Position numbers and translations under genes: made by a program
The notes under the pieces: generated by a model
The model's database searches: none
Told to the model about the DNA's origin: nothing
Seen by the model: the letters and a program-made list of their open reading frames with translations, nothing else
NCBI RefSeq assembly: GCF_036880985.1
Contig: NZ_JBAJNO010000008.1
Location: 434,001 to 498,000 of the forward strand
Direction: 5' to 3'
DNA length: 64,000 bases
Source of the DNA: Limibacter armeniacum
GTDB lineage: Bacteria > Bacteroidota > Bacteroidia > Cytophagales > Flammeovirgaceae
Shown here: piece after piece, positions 47,664 through 56,735 of the stretch
Layout: every line of letters starts with the position of its first letter
Numbering within the stretch: position 1 is the first letter of the stretch

Positions 47664-48413
47664 TTAGAGTTTCAAACTAAAACTTACGCCCAAAGAACCT
47701 TGCTGGTAAAATGGAAGCAACAAAGCAGAATTGGTCTTTCGGCCAGATTTACTTGCTACTTTTTCCATCAAGGGATAAACCCAATAAGCTATTCTAGTAC
47801 TTAAGATACCGATTCCTGCTCCTGTAGCGACATCTGTTAACCAATGGCGGTTATTGTAGATCCTGAAAAGCCCTGTACCTGCTGCTACCATATACCCCGC
47901 AACACCATACCAGCAAGAGATATCCTTGTATTCCTGTCGTAAGAACTCTGCGCCCATAAATGCTGTAGCCGTATGGCCTGACGGAAAGGAATTGGTAGAA
48001 CTGCCATCTGGTCTAAGAATTTGTGTATTGTTTTTAAGGGTCAGAACAGAAGACCCCATAATCAGGGTTGCAGTAGCCAACACGGTTGTCCTTTTCCAGA
48101 AAGCACTTTTACCTTTTATACCTGCCATATTCAGCGCATATACAGATAAGGAAGGTACAAACTGCGTAAAATCGTCTATTGTAATTCCTTCATCTATATG
48201 TTCATTTACTTCCTCCCGCAGCTCAAGGTTAATATGGTTCAAGTGTTTGTTATAGGTACCTATGGTTCCAAAACTGATAAGTACTGTGGGGACAATGAGT
48301 GACTTCCAGTAGGTTGGTTTAACCTTTTTAAGGGTGTCTACAGAATTGTTTTGAGCATAAAGTTGCATACAGCCCACGAATAGGCATACAACCAAAACCA
48401 TTGTATTTCTCAT
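47664..48413 (-). CDS. PAP2-family phosphatase
   Basis: The 249-aa product has a signal/anchor (residues 1-20, ending YAQ) and about five hydrophobic segments. The acid-phosphatase motifs are in order: K127-x6-R134-P135 in LKNNTQILRPDG, PSGH at 144-147, and R184-x5-H190-x3-D194 in FRIYNNRHWLTDVA. All catalytic residues are present. Related LpxE/LpxF-type enzymes remove lipid A phosphates and others recycle undecaprenyl pyrophosphate. Next to an ArnC-like transferase under a two-component system, lipid A or lipid-carrier dephosphorylation is the likely role. Confidence 0.88.
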   Translation of the reverse strand: MRNTMVLVVCLFVGCMQLYAQNNSVDTLKKVKPTYWKSLIVPTVLISFGTIGTYNKHLNHINLELREEVNEHIDEGITIDDFTQFVPSLSVYALNMAGIKGKSAFWKRTTVLATATLIMGSSVLTLKNNTQILRPDGSSTNSFPSGHTATAFMGAEFLRQEYKDISCWYGVAGYMVAAGTGLFRIYNNRHWLTDVATGAGIGILSTRIAYWVYPLMEKVASKSGRKTNSALLLPFYQQGSLGVSFSLKL

Positions 48414-48481
48414 TTTTAATCGGTTTATGAAGGCGAGTTACTTCCTATGTAGGAGACGGCGACAAGTCATTAGGCAGTTAC

Positions 48482-49168
48482 CTATCGTTGATGATTCAAG
48501 TTGCTTAGCTTATAGATGTTTTGCTGTTTTCCTTCTTGGAGGCAGTCTTTGCCATAGGCGGTAAAGTATTGGTGCTGTTGTAAAAAAATAAGGTTCAGCT
48601 CCTGCCACTCATCTTCCGAAAAGCTCTTCCCCAATTCTTTTTCCCATTCTTGCCTAAGCAGCGCATTGCGATGAGTAAAGTCAGCCGTTCCTAGGTGGAA
48701 CAGGTCCGCATCACAAAGGATCTCTGCTAGTGGGTGCTCTGGTTTCTGAGGTATTTGGGTAGCTCTGATGCAGGTCAGTACCAATTCCAGTTTATGAGTT
48801 GGGTAATCAAACAATACCAAAAACCTTTCCGCCAGTTGACAGCTGACTACCTCATGTTGTTGGTAGGTGACCACAAAACCAATGTCATGCATCCATGCTG
48901 CTATTATAAGTGGTTCTGCCTCACTTTCTGGTATATGCTGTTGCCTCAGTATGGTCTTTACATTGCGGACAACTTCATTGGTATGTACCCAATTATGAAA
49001 GGGAAACTCTTTGCACCTGCCGTGCTTCAGCAGTGCCATACTAAAGCACATGGCTTTTTCTGTAATGGTCTCCAGATGCTCATATGCGCCCATACTGGGA
49101 ATCAGTTCATCCCATAGTTTAGAAAAAGCGTATGCCTCTGTCACTTGGTCAGTCTGTTTCTTTCTCAT
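48482..49168 (-). CDS. HD-domain protein (metal-dependent phosphohydrolase family)
   Basis: A 228-aa cytoplasmic protein with the HD set: H62 (NWVHTNEV), H94-D95 (AAWMHDIGF) and a later Asp in ILCDADLFHLG. The N-terminus is helical. HD proteins of this type hydrolyse nucleotide or other phosphate esters; substrate unknown. Its start overlaps the end of the PepSY-like gene by 20 bases in another frame, so translation is coupled. Finding it inside an envelope two-component locus is unusual. Confidence 0.85.
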   Translation of the reverse strand: MRKKQTDQVTEAYAFSKLWDELIPSMGAYEHLETITEKAMCFSMALLKHGRCKEFPFHNWVHTNEVVRNVKTILRQQHIPESEAEPLIIAAWMHDIGFVVTYQQHEVVSCQLAERFLVLFDYPTHKLELVLTCIRATQIPQKPEHPLAEILCDADLFHLGTADFTHRNALLRQEWEKELGKSFSEDEWQELNLIFLQQHQYFTAYGKDCLQEGKQQNIYKLSNLNHQR

Positions 49169-49628
49169 TGTCCTTTGCTTTTATCCGCTCTTCCAATAGA
49201 ACGGTACCTGTACTATCCAGTAGAATTTCAGACTGTCCATCCTTACAAGTCAACACCACTTCAAATGAGGTTCCTTTTGGAGTCGATACCTTTTCCACCT
49301 CCTTGGTTTTACATGCCGGAAAACGATCTTTTAAAGTACCTGAAACAGGTTGTGGTAAATCTGAGATAGCAATAGCAACTTCTGTCTCAAGCCATTTGCC
49401 ATTAGTGTCAAAATTGGCTGAATATTCAGAGCCCTTCACCTTAAATTCTGCTTCCCAATTGTTATCCTCCATCTCCCATTGCAAGTGGGATACTTTCGGG
49501 AACATCTGTTGAAAGGTACTGCTAACAGCCACAGGTACTTCCCTGTCTTGACCATATGAGGTGCTAAGACAGAATAACAAACCCAGCACTACAAAAAGAG
49601 CCTGAGTATAGAAAGGTCGTCGATTCAT
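49149..49628 (-). CDS. PepSY-like periplasmic protein
   Basis: The 159-aa product has a signal peptide (VLGLLFCLSTSYGQ). It then has two PepSY-like units: VSSTFQQMFPKVSHLQWEME with WEAEFKVKGSEYSANFDTNG, and AISDLPQPVSGTLKDRFPAC with FEVVLTCKDGQSEILLDSTG. This is the putative beta-lactamase-inhibitor-like PepSY fold common in Bacteroidota. Such proteins often accompany two-component systems and may bind metal or modulate the sensor. It lies 55 bases after the kinase gene and overlaps the HD gene by 20 bases. Confidence 0.85.
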   Translation of the reverse strand: MNRRPFYTQALFVVLGLLFCLSTSYGQDREVPVAVSSTFQQMFPKVSHLQWEMEDNNWEAEFKVKGSEYSANFDTNGKWLETEVAIAISDLPQPVSGTLKDRFPACKTKEVEKVSTPKGTSFEVVLTCKDGQSEILLDSTGTVLLEERIKAKDNEKETD

Positions 49629-49683
49629 TTGTGGTCTTGTTTATTGGTTATATCAGCAACCTAGTATCAGATTTTGAAGATTT

Positions 49684-50946
49684 TTAGAATTGGATAGAAA
49701 AGGAATGTAGACCACTCGAATATTTGTAATGGATTTGCCAGCCATGCAGGTCAGCAATTTTCTTGACAATGGCAAGTCCAAGTCCTGTACTGTGTGGGTG
49801 GTTGCCCGCTTTTGAAAAGCGCCTGAAGATCACCTCTTTCTCTAGCTCAGCCCCTTGGCTGCTGTTGGAAATAACCAGTTTGCCAGCGCTTAGGCGAATA
49901 GAAAGTGTACCTCCTTCTATATTATGTCGGATTGCATTCTGAATCAGGTTGCTCACCATCACTTCCAAGAGGGTTCGGTTGGCTGAAACGGTTAGCTGGT
50001 ACTCGATACCATCCTCCAGTTGGATCTTTTTTTCATAAAGCTGCTCAGAGAAGAGAGGTAGTATTTCCTTCAGCATTTCAGCAAGAGACACTTCAACTGG
50101 GTTAAGGGAGTTCATATTATCCATTCGGGCAAGCAGGATCAGGTTTTTATTGATCTTGCTTACTCGAGATATAGCTTGATAGAGTTGCTCTACTATCTGT
50201 GATTGCTCCACAGTCAGGTCAGGGGACTGTATCAGCAAGTCAAGTTTGGACTGGAAGACAGCAATAGGGGTCTTCAGCTCATGTGAAGCATTTTCCGTAA
50301 ACTCTTTCTGTAACCTGAATATTTCCACATTCACATCCACAAGTTGCTGAAGCACCTCATTGAGTTGAGCAAACTCTCTGACCTGTGGTTTGTCAAAGGT
50401 CGGTGGGGGAGCATTTAGGTTAAAGTGTTTGAGCTGTTCCAGTGTCTTGTCAAAAGGTCTCCAAAGGTGTCGGGATACCAATGTAGAGACAAGCATAAAA
50501 CCTGATAGCAGTACCAGAAAAGTAAGTAGGAAAAGCAAAGCCGTATTGCCGATAATATCTTCTGATTCTACAAGGTTTTGCCTAATCATCAGTGTAAAAG
50601 GCTTCTTTTCTATGCGGATGGGTACATAAAGGGAGCGATAAGGCTCCCATTCAACAGAGAGTGTATCATAAAAGAATTCATCCACTATTCCTGAATGGCT
50701 TTGTCCTAATGAATCAGGCAAAAGCTGTGTGTCTCGGTTAAAGCGGTTCCAGTCAGCAATGTCTTCCAGTGTAAGGGATGCCTGTTGGTAATGGAAAAAC
50801 TCATCCCTGCGTAAGTACAGTGCCTCATCCACATCATCTGTGTAAAGCTGAAGAGTCAGCCAGTAAAAAAAAGGAGAAATGCACAGTAGCAGTGTTAATG
50901 CTATGACTGCATAATAAATCAATGTCTTGGTAATCAGCTTTTTCAT
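49684..50946 (-). CDS. Sensor histidine kinase
   Basis: The ATG at 50946 overlaps the response-regulator stop (ATGA) and is preferred to 50955. Two membrane helices (~residues 9-34 and 138-160 of the longer form) frame a ~100-aa periplasmic sensor. A HisKA domain has the phosphorylated His in NASHELKTPIAVF (residue ~222-225). A HATPase_c domain follows with NLIQNAIRHN (N box), a shortened G1 region and STGLGLAIVKKIADLHG (G2). It should phosphorylate the OmpR-type partner encoded just upstream. The periplasmic domain has no recognised ligand fold. Confidence 0.92.
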   Translation of the reverse strand: MKKLITKTLIYYAVIALTLLLCISPFFYWLTLQLYTDDVDEALYLRRDEFFHYQQASLTLEDIADWNRFNRDTQLLPDSLGQSHSGIVDEFFYDTLSVEWEPYRSLYVPIRIEKKPFTLMIRQNLVESEDIIGNTALLFLLTFLVLLSGFMLVSTLVSRHLWRPFDKTLEQLKHFNLNAPPPTFDKPQVREFAQLNEVLQQLVDVNVEIFRLQKEFTENASHELKTPIAVFQSKLDLLIQSPDLTVEQSQIVEQLYQAISRVSKINKNLILLARMDNMNSLNPVEVSLAEMLKEILPLFSEQLYEKKIQLEDGIEYQLTVSANRTLLEVMVSNLIQNAIRHNIEGGTLSIRLSAGKLVISNSSQGAELEKEVIFRRFSKAGNHPHSTGLGLAIVKKIADLHGWQIHYKYSSGLHSFSIQF

Positions 50947-51617
50947 ATATCCCATTTATACCCCATACCATAGACTGTCTTGATATAGTCTTGGCTACCG
51001 GCTTCCATCAGCTTTTTTCTTAGGTTTTTAGTGTGAGCATAGACAAATCCGTAGTTGTCAATCATATCTGCCATGTCACCAGAAAGATGTTCTGCCAATG
51101 CCATCTTGGAAATAACCTTACCCTTATTCTTGATAAAGAACGTCAGTAGGTCATACTCAGAACGTGTCAGTAAAACCAAAACTCCATTTACCTCAACTGA
51201 CTTGGCAAGCAAGTCAACCTGCACCTCTTGGAAGGTAATGACATTGCTGTTTTCAAAGTGTTTTCTCCTTACTACAGAGTAGATCCTTGCCTGAAGCTCT
51301 GAGAGGTGAAATGGCTTTGAGAGGTAATCATCTGCACCTATCTGCAAGCCTTTTACCTTATCCTCTACATCCCCTTTGGCAGATATGATAATTACTCCTT
51401 CTTGCTTTTGCATTCGTCTGAGTTCTTCAAGTAGTTGGAAACCATTGCCATCTGGTAGCATCAGGTCCAGTAGGATACAATCATATTCATAGTCATGGAT
51501 TTTGTCCATGGCTTCTTCTAATGTAGAGGCAACCTCACACCTATATGTCTCCTCAGTAAGGTAAGACTCAAGGCTTGCCGCCAGTTCTGGCTCGTCTTCG
51601 ATTATCAGGATTCTCAT
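50943..51617 (-). CDS. OmpR-family response regulator
   Basis: The 224-aa product has a receiver domain with the acidic pair in LIIEDEPELA, phosphoacceptor D51 in CILLDLMLPDGNG, Ser/Thr in IIISAKGD and Lys in YLSKPFHLSEL. A winged-helix Trans_reg_C DNA-binding domain follows (residues ~125-224; LTRSEYDLLTFFIKNKGKVI, ending YGMGYKWDI). First gene of the minus-strand unit; it is divergent from the outer-membrane barrel gene 258 bases away, whose promoter it may control. Confidence 0.93.
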   Translation of the reverse strand: MRILIIEDEPELAASLESYLTEETYRCEVASTLEEAMDKIHDYEYDCILLDLMLPDGNGFQLLEELRRMQKQEGVIIISAKGDVEDKVKGLQIGADDYLSKPFHLSELQARIYSVVRRKHFENSNVITFQEVQVDLLAKSVEVNGVLVLLTRSEYDLLTFFIKNKGKVISKMALAEHLSGDMADMIDNYGFVYAHTKNLRKKLMEAGSQDYIKTVYGMGYKWDI

Positions 51618-51875
51618 AACTACAAGGTAAGGAATGAATTTCGAAGAAATTTAGAGCAGGTTTTAACAAAGGACTGGGTAAGGAAAAAAAGTAGTAATAA
51701 AACCATACCTCTTAATAGGACAGATCTAAATCGTCTAACAGCAATGGTATACCTCAAACTTACCAAGTTTCATTGCTGTATTGTCTTCTAAAAATCTTCT
51801 AAATCCAATAGCAACTTAGCCATACAAAGTTCAAGCTAAACAATAGGCACAACATATTTCAAAAATAGACAACGA

Positions 51876-54320
51876 ATGAGATTAATCCCCAATATGAAAT
51901 TGGTCTTCCGCAAATGCAGCGGAATATATTTGCTTCCTGTGCTGTTGCTGTTAATTGGTCCCATATCTGCCCAGACAACCCAAACAACGGTATCTGGTCG
52001 TATCATGGATAAAGCCACAGGAGAGGCTTTACCCTATGTCAATGTAGTACTCAGGACACTACCAGATAGCCTCCTTGTTGATGGTGGTATCACCAATGAA
52101 AAGGGACGTTTTACGCTGACGGTCAAGAAACCCGGTGAGTACCTGCTTCAATCCACATTCATAGGGTACACAACCCAAACCCAGTCACTTTATATAGGTA
52201 GTCATGCAGATTTTCTGGAAGTGCCGCCAATCGATCTGGAGAGCGAAGCAGCTACCTTGGCTGAAGTAACCGTTACAGGAGAAAAAGGGGGTGTCAGTGA
52301 GTTGTTGGACAAGCAGACTTATCACCTTTCAGATAATATTGCACAGGTAGGAGGTTCCATGCTTCAGGCCATGCAAAACCTACCAGGAATAACAGTACAG
52401 GACGGGAAGATACAACTTAGGGGAAACGACAGGGTAACTGTGTTGATAGATGGAAAACAGACAGCTCTTACTGGTTTTGGTAGCCAAAGCGGATTGGATA
52501 ACTTACCTGCCTCAGCAATTGAGAAGGTGGAAATTATCCAATATCCTTCTGCCAAGTATGAGGCAAATGGCAATGCTGGTATTATCAACATCATACTGAA
52601 GAAGGAGAAAAAAGAAGGGCTAAATGGAAAAGTTGGCTTATCGGCAGGAGTGGGTGCCCTTTGGGTCAGAAAAGATAACCTGCCCGGAATCAGACCCCAG
52701 TACAAGCGTACACCAAAAGTGAATCCTTCCTTATCACTCAATTACCGGAAAAAGAAACTCAATTTCTTTCTTCAAGCAGATAACCTCTATACAGAGAGCT
52801 TGTACAAAAATGAGTTTGTAGACAGAACCTATCAGGATGGTACCATTATCAGACAGCAAAGCAAACGAAACCGTGATACTAATTTTTTCACTTCTCGGAC
52901 TGGTGTAGACTGGTACCTGAACCAGCAGGATATGCTGAGTTTTTCCGGAATGTTGGGTAAAGAAAAAATTCTAGATAGGGGAGACCAGCCCTTTTTCAGC
53001 GATGATTATTCCGAAAGGCTTAGGCTCTGGCAGTACCTTGAAGACGAGGTAAAGACAACCGGTATTGCTACTCTCAACTACCAGCATGCTTTTGCCACCC
53101 CTGGTCATAAGCTTCAGTCAAGTCTCAGTTATACCTTCCATCGGGAGGATGAGCAATATTTCTTTGACAATATCTTACCTGACTATAGCGGAAAAGATGC
53201 CTTCAAGCTTCTGTCAGATGAACATGTAGCGGATGTATCGGTGGATTATATCAGACCACTATTACATGGCAGTCTCGAGACCGGTCTCAAACTGAGAAGA
53301 CGGGAGATTCCAACCAATATGCAGTTTTTCCCGGGGTTTAACTCTCCACTGGATTCTACAGCAGGCGGACGTGCCACTTACAAAGAAACCATTCCTGCCT
53401 TGTATGGCAATTACGCCTTTGAAAATGGCAAGATAGACGCGGAAATTGGGCTTCGTATTGAGTATGTCAATGTGGATTATACGGTCAATCCAGGCCATAA
53501 CACCTACAAAAGTGACGGTTACCGGTATTTCCAACCTTTTCCCAATGTAAGGTTCACTTACAAGATAAATCCTTCCCATACCTTATCAGTCTTTTATAAC
53601 AGGCGGGTTGACAGACCTAGCGAAGTAGATATCCGGATTTTCCCAAAGTATGACGATGCTGAGATCATTAAGGTGGGGAACCCTACTTTGGCTCCTCAGT
53701 TCACCAACATGTACGAGTTGGGTTACCGTGCCAATTGGCAAAAGGGTAGTCTTTATGGAGCCCTGTTTTATCGGGCAGTGGAGGGCACGATTACCCGAAT
53801 TGCCACTACTGTTCCTGACAGCTACCTGATCTACTCAGTCTTCCAGAATGCCGGTAATAGTCATGCTACTGGTATCGAAATGATCTTGACACAGGACCTC
53901 GATAAGCTGATGTCACTGAACCTAAGCATGACTGGCTATCGGCAGCAGATTGATGCATTCAGCGTGGAGAACCAATATCCGACTCCCCATACCTATCATG
54001 CCGAGACCTCTTCTATTATATCCGGAAATATAAAATTGAATACCCAATTGCACTTGTCCCATCATTGGGAGGTACAACTCACGGGGGTATATCTGGCACC
54101 AGATATCATCCCGCAAGGAAAAACAGGAGCCCGTTACTCACTGGACATGGGTATCACCAAGTCAGTGCAGCACGGTAAGGGATTGGTCTTTATAAATGCA
54201 ACAGACATACTGAATACCCTTGTAGAAAGAAAGGAAATACAAGGGGAGGATTTTAGATATACCAGCACCGATTACCGTGAAACACAGGTATTCAGAATGG
54301 GATACAACCTAAAATTCTAA
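51876..54320 (+). CDS. Outer-membrane beta-barrel protein with carboxypeptidase-regulatory N-domain (TonB-receptor-like)
   Basis: The 814-aa product has a signal peptide (LLPVLLLLIGPISAQ); starts at 51876 or 51894 are both possible. A CarboxypepD_reg-like domain (~35-125; SGRIMDKATGEALPYVNVVL) leads into a plug-like region (~135-235; GGSMLQAMQNLPGITVQDGK, TVLIDGKQTA) and an outer-membrane barrel (OMP_b-brl_3 type) to an aromatic terminal strand (FRMGYNLKF). No SusD partner is next to it. Divergence from the OmpR-type regulator suggests it is a target and may be part of envelope remodelling or uptake of a small ligand. Confidence 0.88.
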   Translation: MRLIPNMKLVFRKCSGIYLLPVLLLLIGPISAQTTQTTVSGRIMDKATGEALPYVNVVLRTLPDSLLVDGGITNEKGRFTLTVKKPGEYLLQSTFIGYTTQTQSLYIGSHADFLEVPPIDLESEAATLAEVTVTGEKGGVSELLDKQTYHLSDNIAQVGGSMLQAMQNLPGITVQDGKIQLRGNDRVTVLIDGKQTALTGFGSQSGLDNLPASAIEKVEIIQYPSAKYEANGNAGIINIILKKEKKEGLNGKVGLSAGVGALWVRKDNLPGIRPQYKRTPKVNPSLSLNYRKKKLNFFLQADNLYTESLYKNEFVDRTYQDGTIIRQQSKRNRDTNFFTSRTGVDWYLNQQDMLSFSGMLGKEKILDRGDQPFFSDDYSERLRLWQYLEDEVKTTGIATLNYQHAFATPGHKLQSSLSYTFHREDEQYFFDNILPDYSGKDAFKLLSDEHVADVSVDYIRPLLHGSLETGLKLRRREIPTNMQFFPGFNSPLDSTAGGRATYKETIPALYGNYAFENGKIDAEIGLRIEYVNVDYTVNPGHNTYKSDGYRYFQPFPNVRFTYKINPSHTLSVFYNRRVDRPSEVDIRIFPKYDDAEIIKVGNPTLAPQFTNMYELGYRANWQKGSLYGALFYRAVEGTITRIATTVPDSYLIYSVFQNAGNSHATGIEMILTQDLDKLMSLNLSMTGYRQQIDAFSVENQYPTPHTYHAETSSIISGNIKLNTQLHLSHHWEVQLTGVYLAPDIIPQGKTGARYSLDMGITKSVQHGKGLVFINATDILNTLVERKEIQGEDFRYTSTDYRETQVFRMGYNLKF

Positions 54321-54440
54321 GTCTAGGTATAGGCTATGCAGTAAGATATGGAGATGTGATGGATAGGTTTACCGCTTTAGATTCAATGATGGCCAAAACA
54401 AAACTCAATAGAGGAAATCTAAATCATATTTGTAGTAAAG

Positions 54441-55412
54441 ATGAGAGTTCTAATTACAGGAGTAGCGGGCTTTATAGGCTCCTACACAGCCATGCAACTG
54501 TTGGAGCAAGGCCATGAGGTTACAGGGGTAGACAACCTGAATAACTATTATGATATCCGTATTAAAAAATTCCGATTGGATAGCTTACTACGGCATGAGC
54601 GTTTCACTTTCTACCCAATAGATGTCGAAAACCATATCTCGCTGAAGTCCGTGTTTGCTATCTCAGAATTCGAGGCAGTGATCAATCTGGCAGCACGTGC
54701 CGGAGTCAGGTATAGCCTGAAAAATCCGTTTATCTATGCCAGTACTAATTACATGGGCAGTCTGAACCTGTTGGACCTGATGCAGCAATACAAGGTCAAG
54801 CGCTATGTAATGGCTTCCACTTCCTCAATCTATGCAGGCTGTGAAGTGCCTTATCGGGAAGATGCTCCAGTAAATGCCCCTATCTCACCTTATGCAGCTA
54901 CCAAGAAAGCCGCTGAACTTATCGCCTACACCTATGCCAACCAGTTTGAACTTGAGGTAGCTATTGTAAGGTACTTCACTGTCTATGGCCCTGCTGGAAG
55001 ACCTGACATGAGTGTACTTCGCTTTATCCGCTGGATTGATCAGGGAATGCCCATACAATTGTTTGGGGATGGTTCCCAAGCTCGTGACTTTACCTATATA
55101 GGCGATATTGCTAGAGGAACAGTACAGTCAGTATTGAAGCCCCTTTCATATGAGATCATCAACCTGGGAGCAGGTAACCAACCTGTATCTATGCTGACAC
55201 TCATAGAGCATCTGGAGGAAATGCTGGGCAAAAAGGCTGTCATAGATTTCTTGCCGTTCCACTCTGCTGATATTGACACGACATGGGCCAGTATTGACAA
55301 GGCAAGGGAACTGCTGGATTGGACACCGGAAGTTTCACTGGAAGAAGGACTAAGACATACGGTAAACTGGTACCTGGATAATAAGTACTGGTTAGATTTA
55401 ATCAGTTTTTAA
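54441..55412 (+). CDS. NAD-dependent epimerase/dehydratase (UDP-glucuronate 4-epimerase-like)
   Basis: A 323-aa extended short-chain dehydrogenase. The nucleotide-binding GxxGxxG is G7/G10/G13 in TGVAGFIG. The catalytic triad is Ser/Thr in MASTSSIYAG (~126-129), Y151 and K155 in SPYAATKKAAEL. The segment VTGVDNLNNYYDIRIKKFRL is typical of UDP-GlcA 4-epimerases. It should make a 4-epimerised nucleotide sugar for transfer to lipid A or a surface glycan. The next gene, a GT39 transferase, starts 65 bases later and is broken. Confidence 0.9.
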   Translation: MRVLITGVAGFIGSYTAMQLLEQGHEVTGVDNLNNYYDIRIKKFRLDSLLRHERFTFYPIDVENHISLKSVFAISEFEAVINLAARAGVRYSLKNPFIYASTNYMGSLNLLDLMQQYKVKRYVMASTSSIYAGCEVPYREDAPVNAPISPYAATKKAAELIAYTYANQFELEVAIVRYFTVYGPAGRPDMSVLRFIRWIDQGMPIQLFGDGSQARDFTYIGDIARGTVQSVLKPLSYEIINLGAGNQPVSMLTLIEHLEEMLGKKAVIDFLPFHSADIDTTWASIDKARELLDWTPEVSLEEGLRHTVNWYLDNKYWLDLISF

Positions 55413-55476
55413 CATATAAACCATGGATAGTGGTTGCAACTGATGCAGCCTATCTATCCAAAAGTAAATAAAGAAA

Positions 55477-56180
55477 ATGGACACTGTTTATTGGAAAAAG
55501 CCGCGTGTCCTATATGCCCTGTTGCTCTTGATGATGGTAGGCGCTTATGGGAGCGGCATGATGGTAGAGCTTTATGGTAATGCAGTCAAATACGCTTCAA
55601 TCAGTAAAGAACTACTTGAAAGAGGTGATTGGCTAAAGCTAACATTCAAGGGAGGTCTACCATACCTGCAAAAACCGCCTTTGTTTTTCTGGCTCAACGC
55701 CTTATCAATGGATATTTTGGGGCAAAACTCAATAGCCTATCGGTTGCCGTCACTTATGTTTTATGGCTCTATAGCCTATATCAATTGACTATCCTGTGCT
55801 ATGGAAAGCAAGTGGCCAAACTAACAGTGTTGATGACGGCTTGTTCATTGGGAATGCTGCTATTTATGAATAATGTCAAGATAGATGCGATGTTGCTAAG
55901 TATAGTATCTTTCTCTACTTGGCAATTCTTTGTAGCGTTGAGAAGCAACAAATTACGCCATTTTGTTGGAGGGTTTGCAGGTGCTGGCTTGGCTATTTTA
56001 TTGAAAGGCCCTGTAGGGCTTTTCATAATTGGAGCAATGGTAATAGGTGAAATAATTAGCCGAGGTAACTGGCATATCCTTAGAAATAGCAGATGGGTTA
56101 CTGTAGGTTTACCACTTATCCTGCTGTGCTTGCTACTTGTCGTCGTTTTGCTGCTATGGAGCTGTTCTTTTATAATGTGA
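55477..56180 (+). pseudogene. ArnT-like glycosyltransferase family 39, frameshifted and 3'-truncated
   Basis: Frame 1 (55477-55788) gives the family start: ISKELLERGDWLKLTFKGG and PYLQKPPLFFWLNALSMDIL, then stops. The sense continues in another frame with LYQLTILCYGKQVAKLTVLM, NVKIDAMLLSIVSFSTWQFF and GAGLAILLKGPVGLFIIGAM. A +1/-2 shift near 55770 joins them. The continued frame ends at 56180 after ~235 codons, while GT39/ArnT proteins are ~500-600 aa, so the C-terminal part is missing too. The intact gene would have moved a lipid-linked sugar onto lipid A or another acceptor in the periplasm. The epimerase and ArnC-like genes thus lack their partner here. Confidence 0.8.
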
Positions 56181-56249
56181 GTTATGGATTAGCATTATTT
56201 CGTCCTTTTAGGGTGTGGTGTTGTATTAATTGTCATTACATGAAATCCT

Positions 56250-56340
56250 TTCAGGGCATAAGTCCCGAAGGGACAAAATATATTAGCGACGGGTTTTAAC
56301 CCGTTGTCATAAAAAGATCCATTAGCCCTGAAAGGGCAGT
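56250..56340 (+). repeat. Multi-hairpin repeat, copy D (divergent, 3' half)
   Basis: Same order as hairpins 4-6 of copy B but with different stems: GTCCCgaaGGGAC (56262-56274), an ATATTAGC spacer, ACGGGTT/AACCCGT (56289-56304), and GCCCTgaaAGGGC (56325-56337). GAA loops and the ATATTAGC spacer are shared with copy B while paired bases change together. Confidence 0.7.
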
Positions 56341-56735
56341 ATAAAAATGAGCTACTAAACCAAGTGTCTTGCATGCTGTCAAATGAAGGTTTCTGTCCTA
56401 GGTATAAACCCATTACACACATTAAACATCACTAAATCAAGCAGAAGCTCTGCCGCAAAAAATTTACTACGGAGAACCCCGCCCATTCAGAAGTAAACGC
56501 AACACCTCTGTAGGGATGACCCCATATGGTCAACCTAAAAATTATATAATTACCAAACGGTTGTGGAATTTCATTCAAGGAAGGGGAAAAGGCAGTTCAA
56601 AAAATTACAGCTGAGCATTTCGGCTGTGCTCAATATCCACATGTACAATTACTGAGCATTTCGGCTACGCTCAATGACCACACGTACGGTTGCTGAACCG
56701 AGCCGAAGCACATAGATACTGAACTTGCTAAAGCA
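56341..56735. other. Intergenic region after the broken GT39
   Basis: 395 bases without a gene. The last third holds two 41-bp tandem hairpin repeats (separate entry); the rest shows no feature. Confidence 0.5.
56611..56695. repeat. Tandem 41-bp hairpin repeat
   Basis: Two copies begin at 56611 and 56652 (CTGAGCATTTCGGCT, then CTCAAT and an ACATGTAC/ACACGTAC spacer). Each folds through TGAGC/GCTCA around ATTTCGGCT. A third partial, partly inverted unit follows (CTGAACCGAGCCGAAGC). This resembles the dispersed TTCG-type TGAGC repeats common between Bacteroidota genes. Confidence 0.65.
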
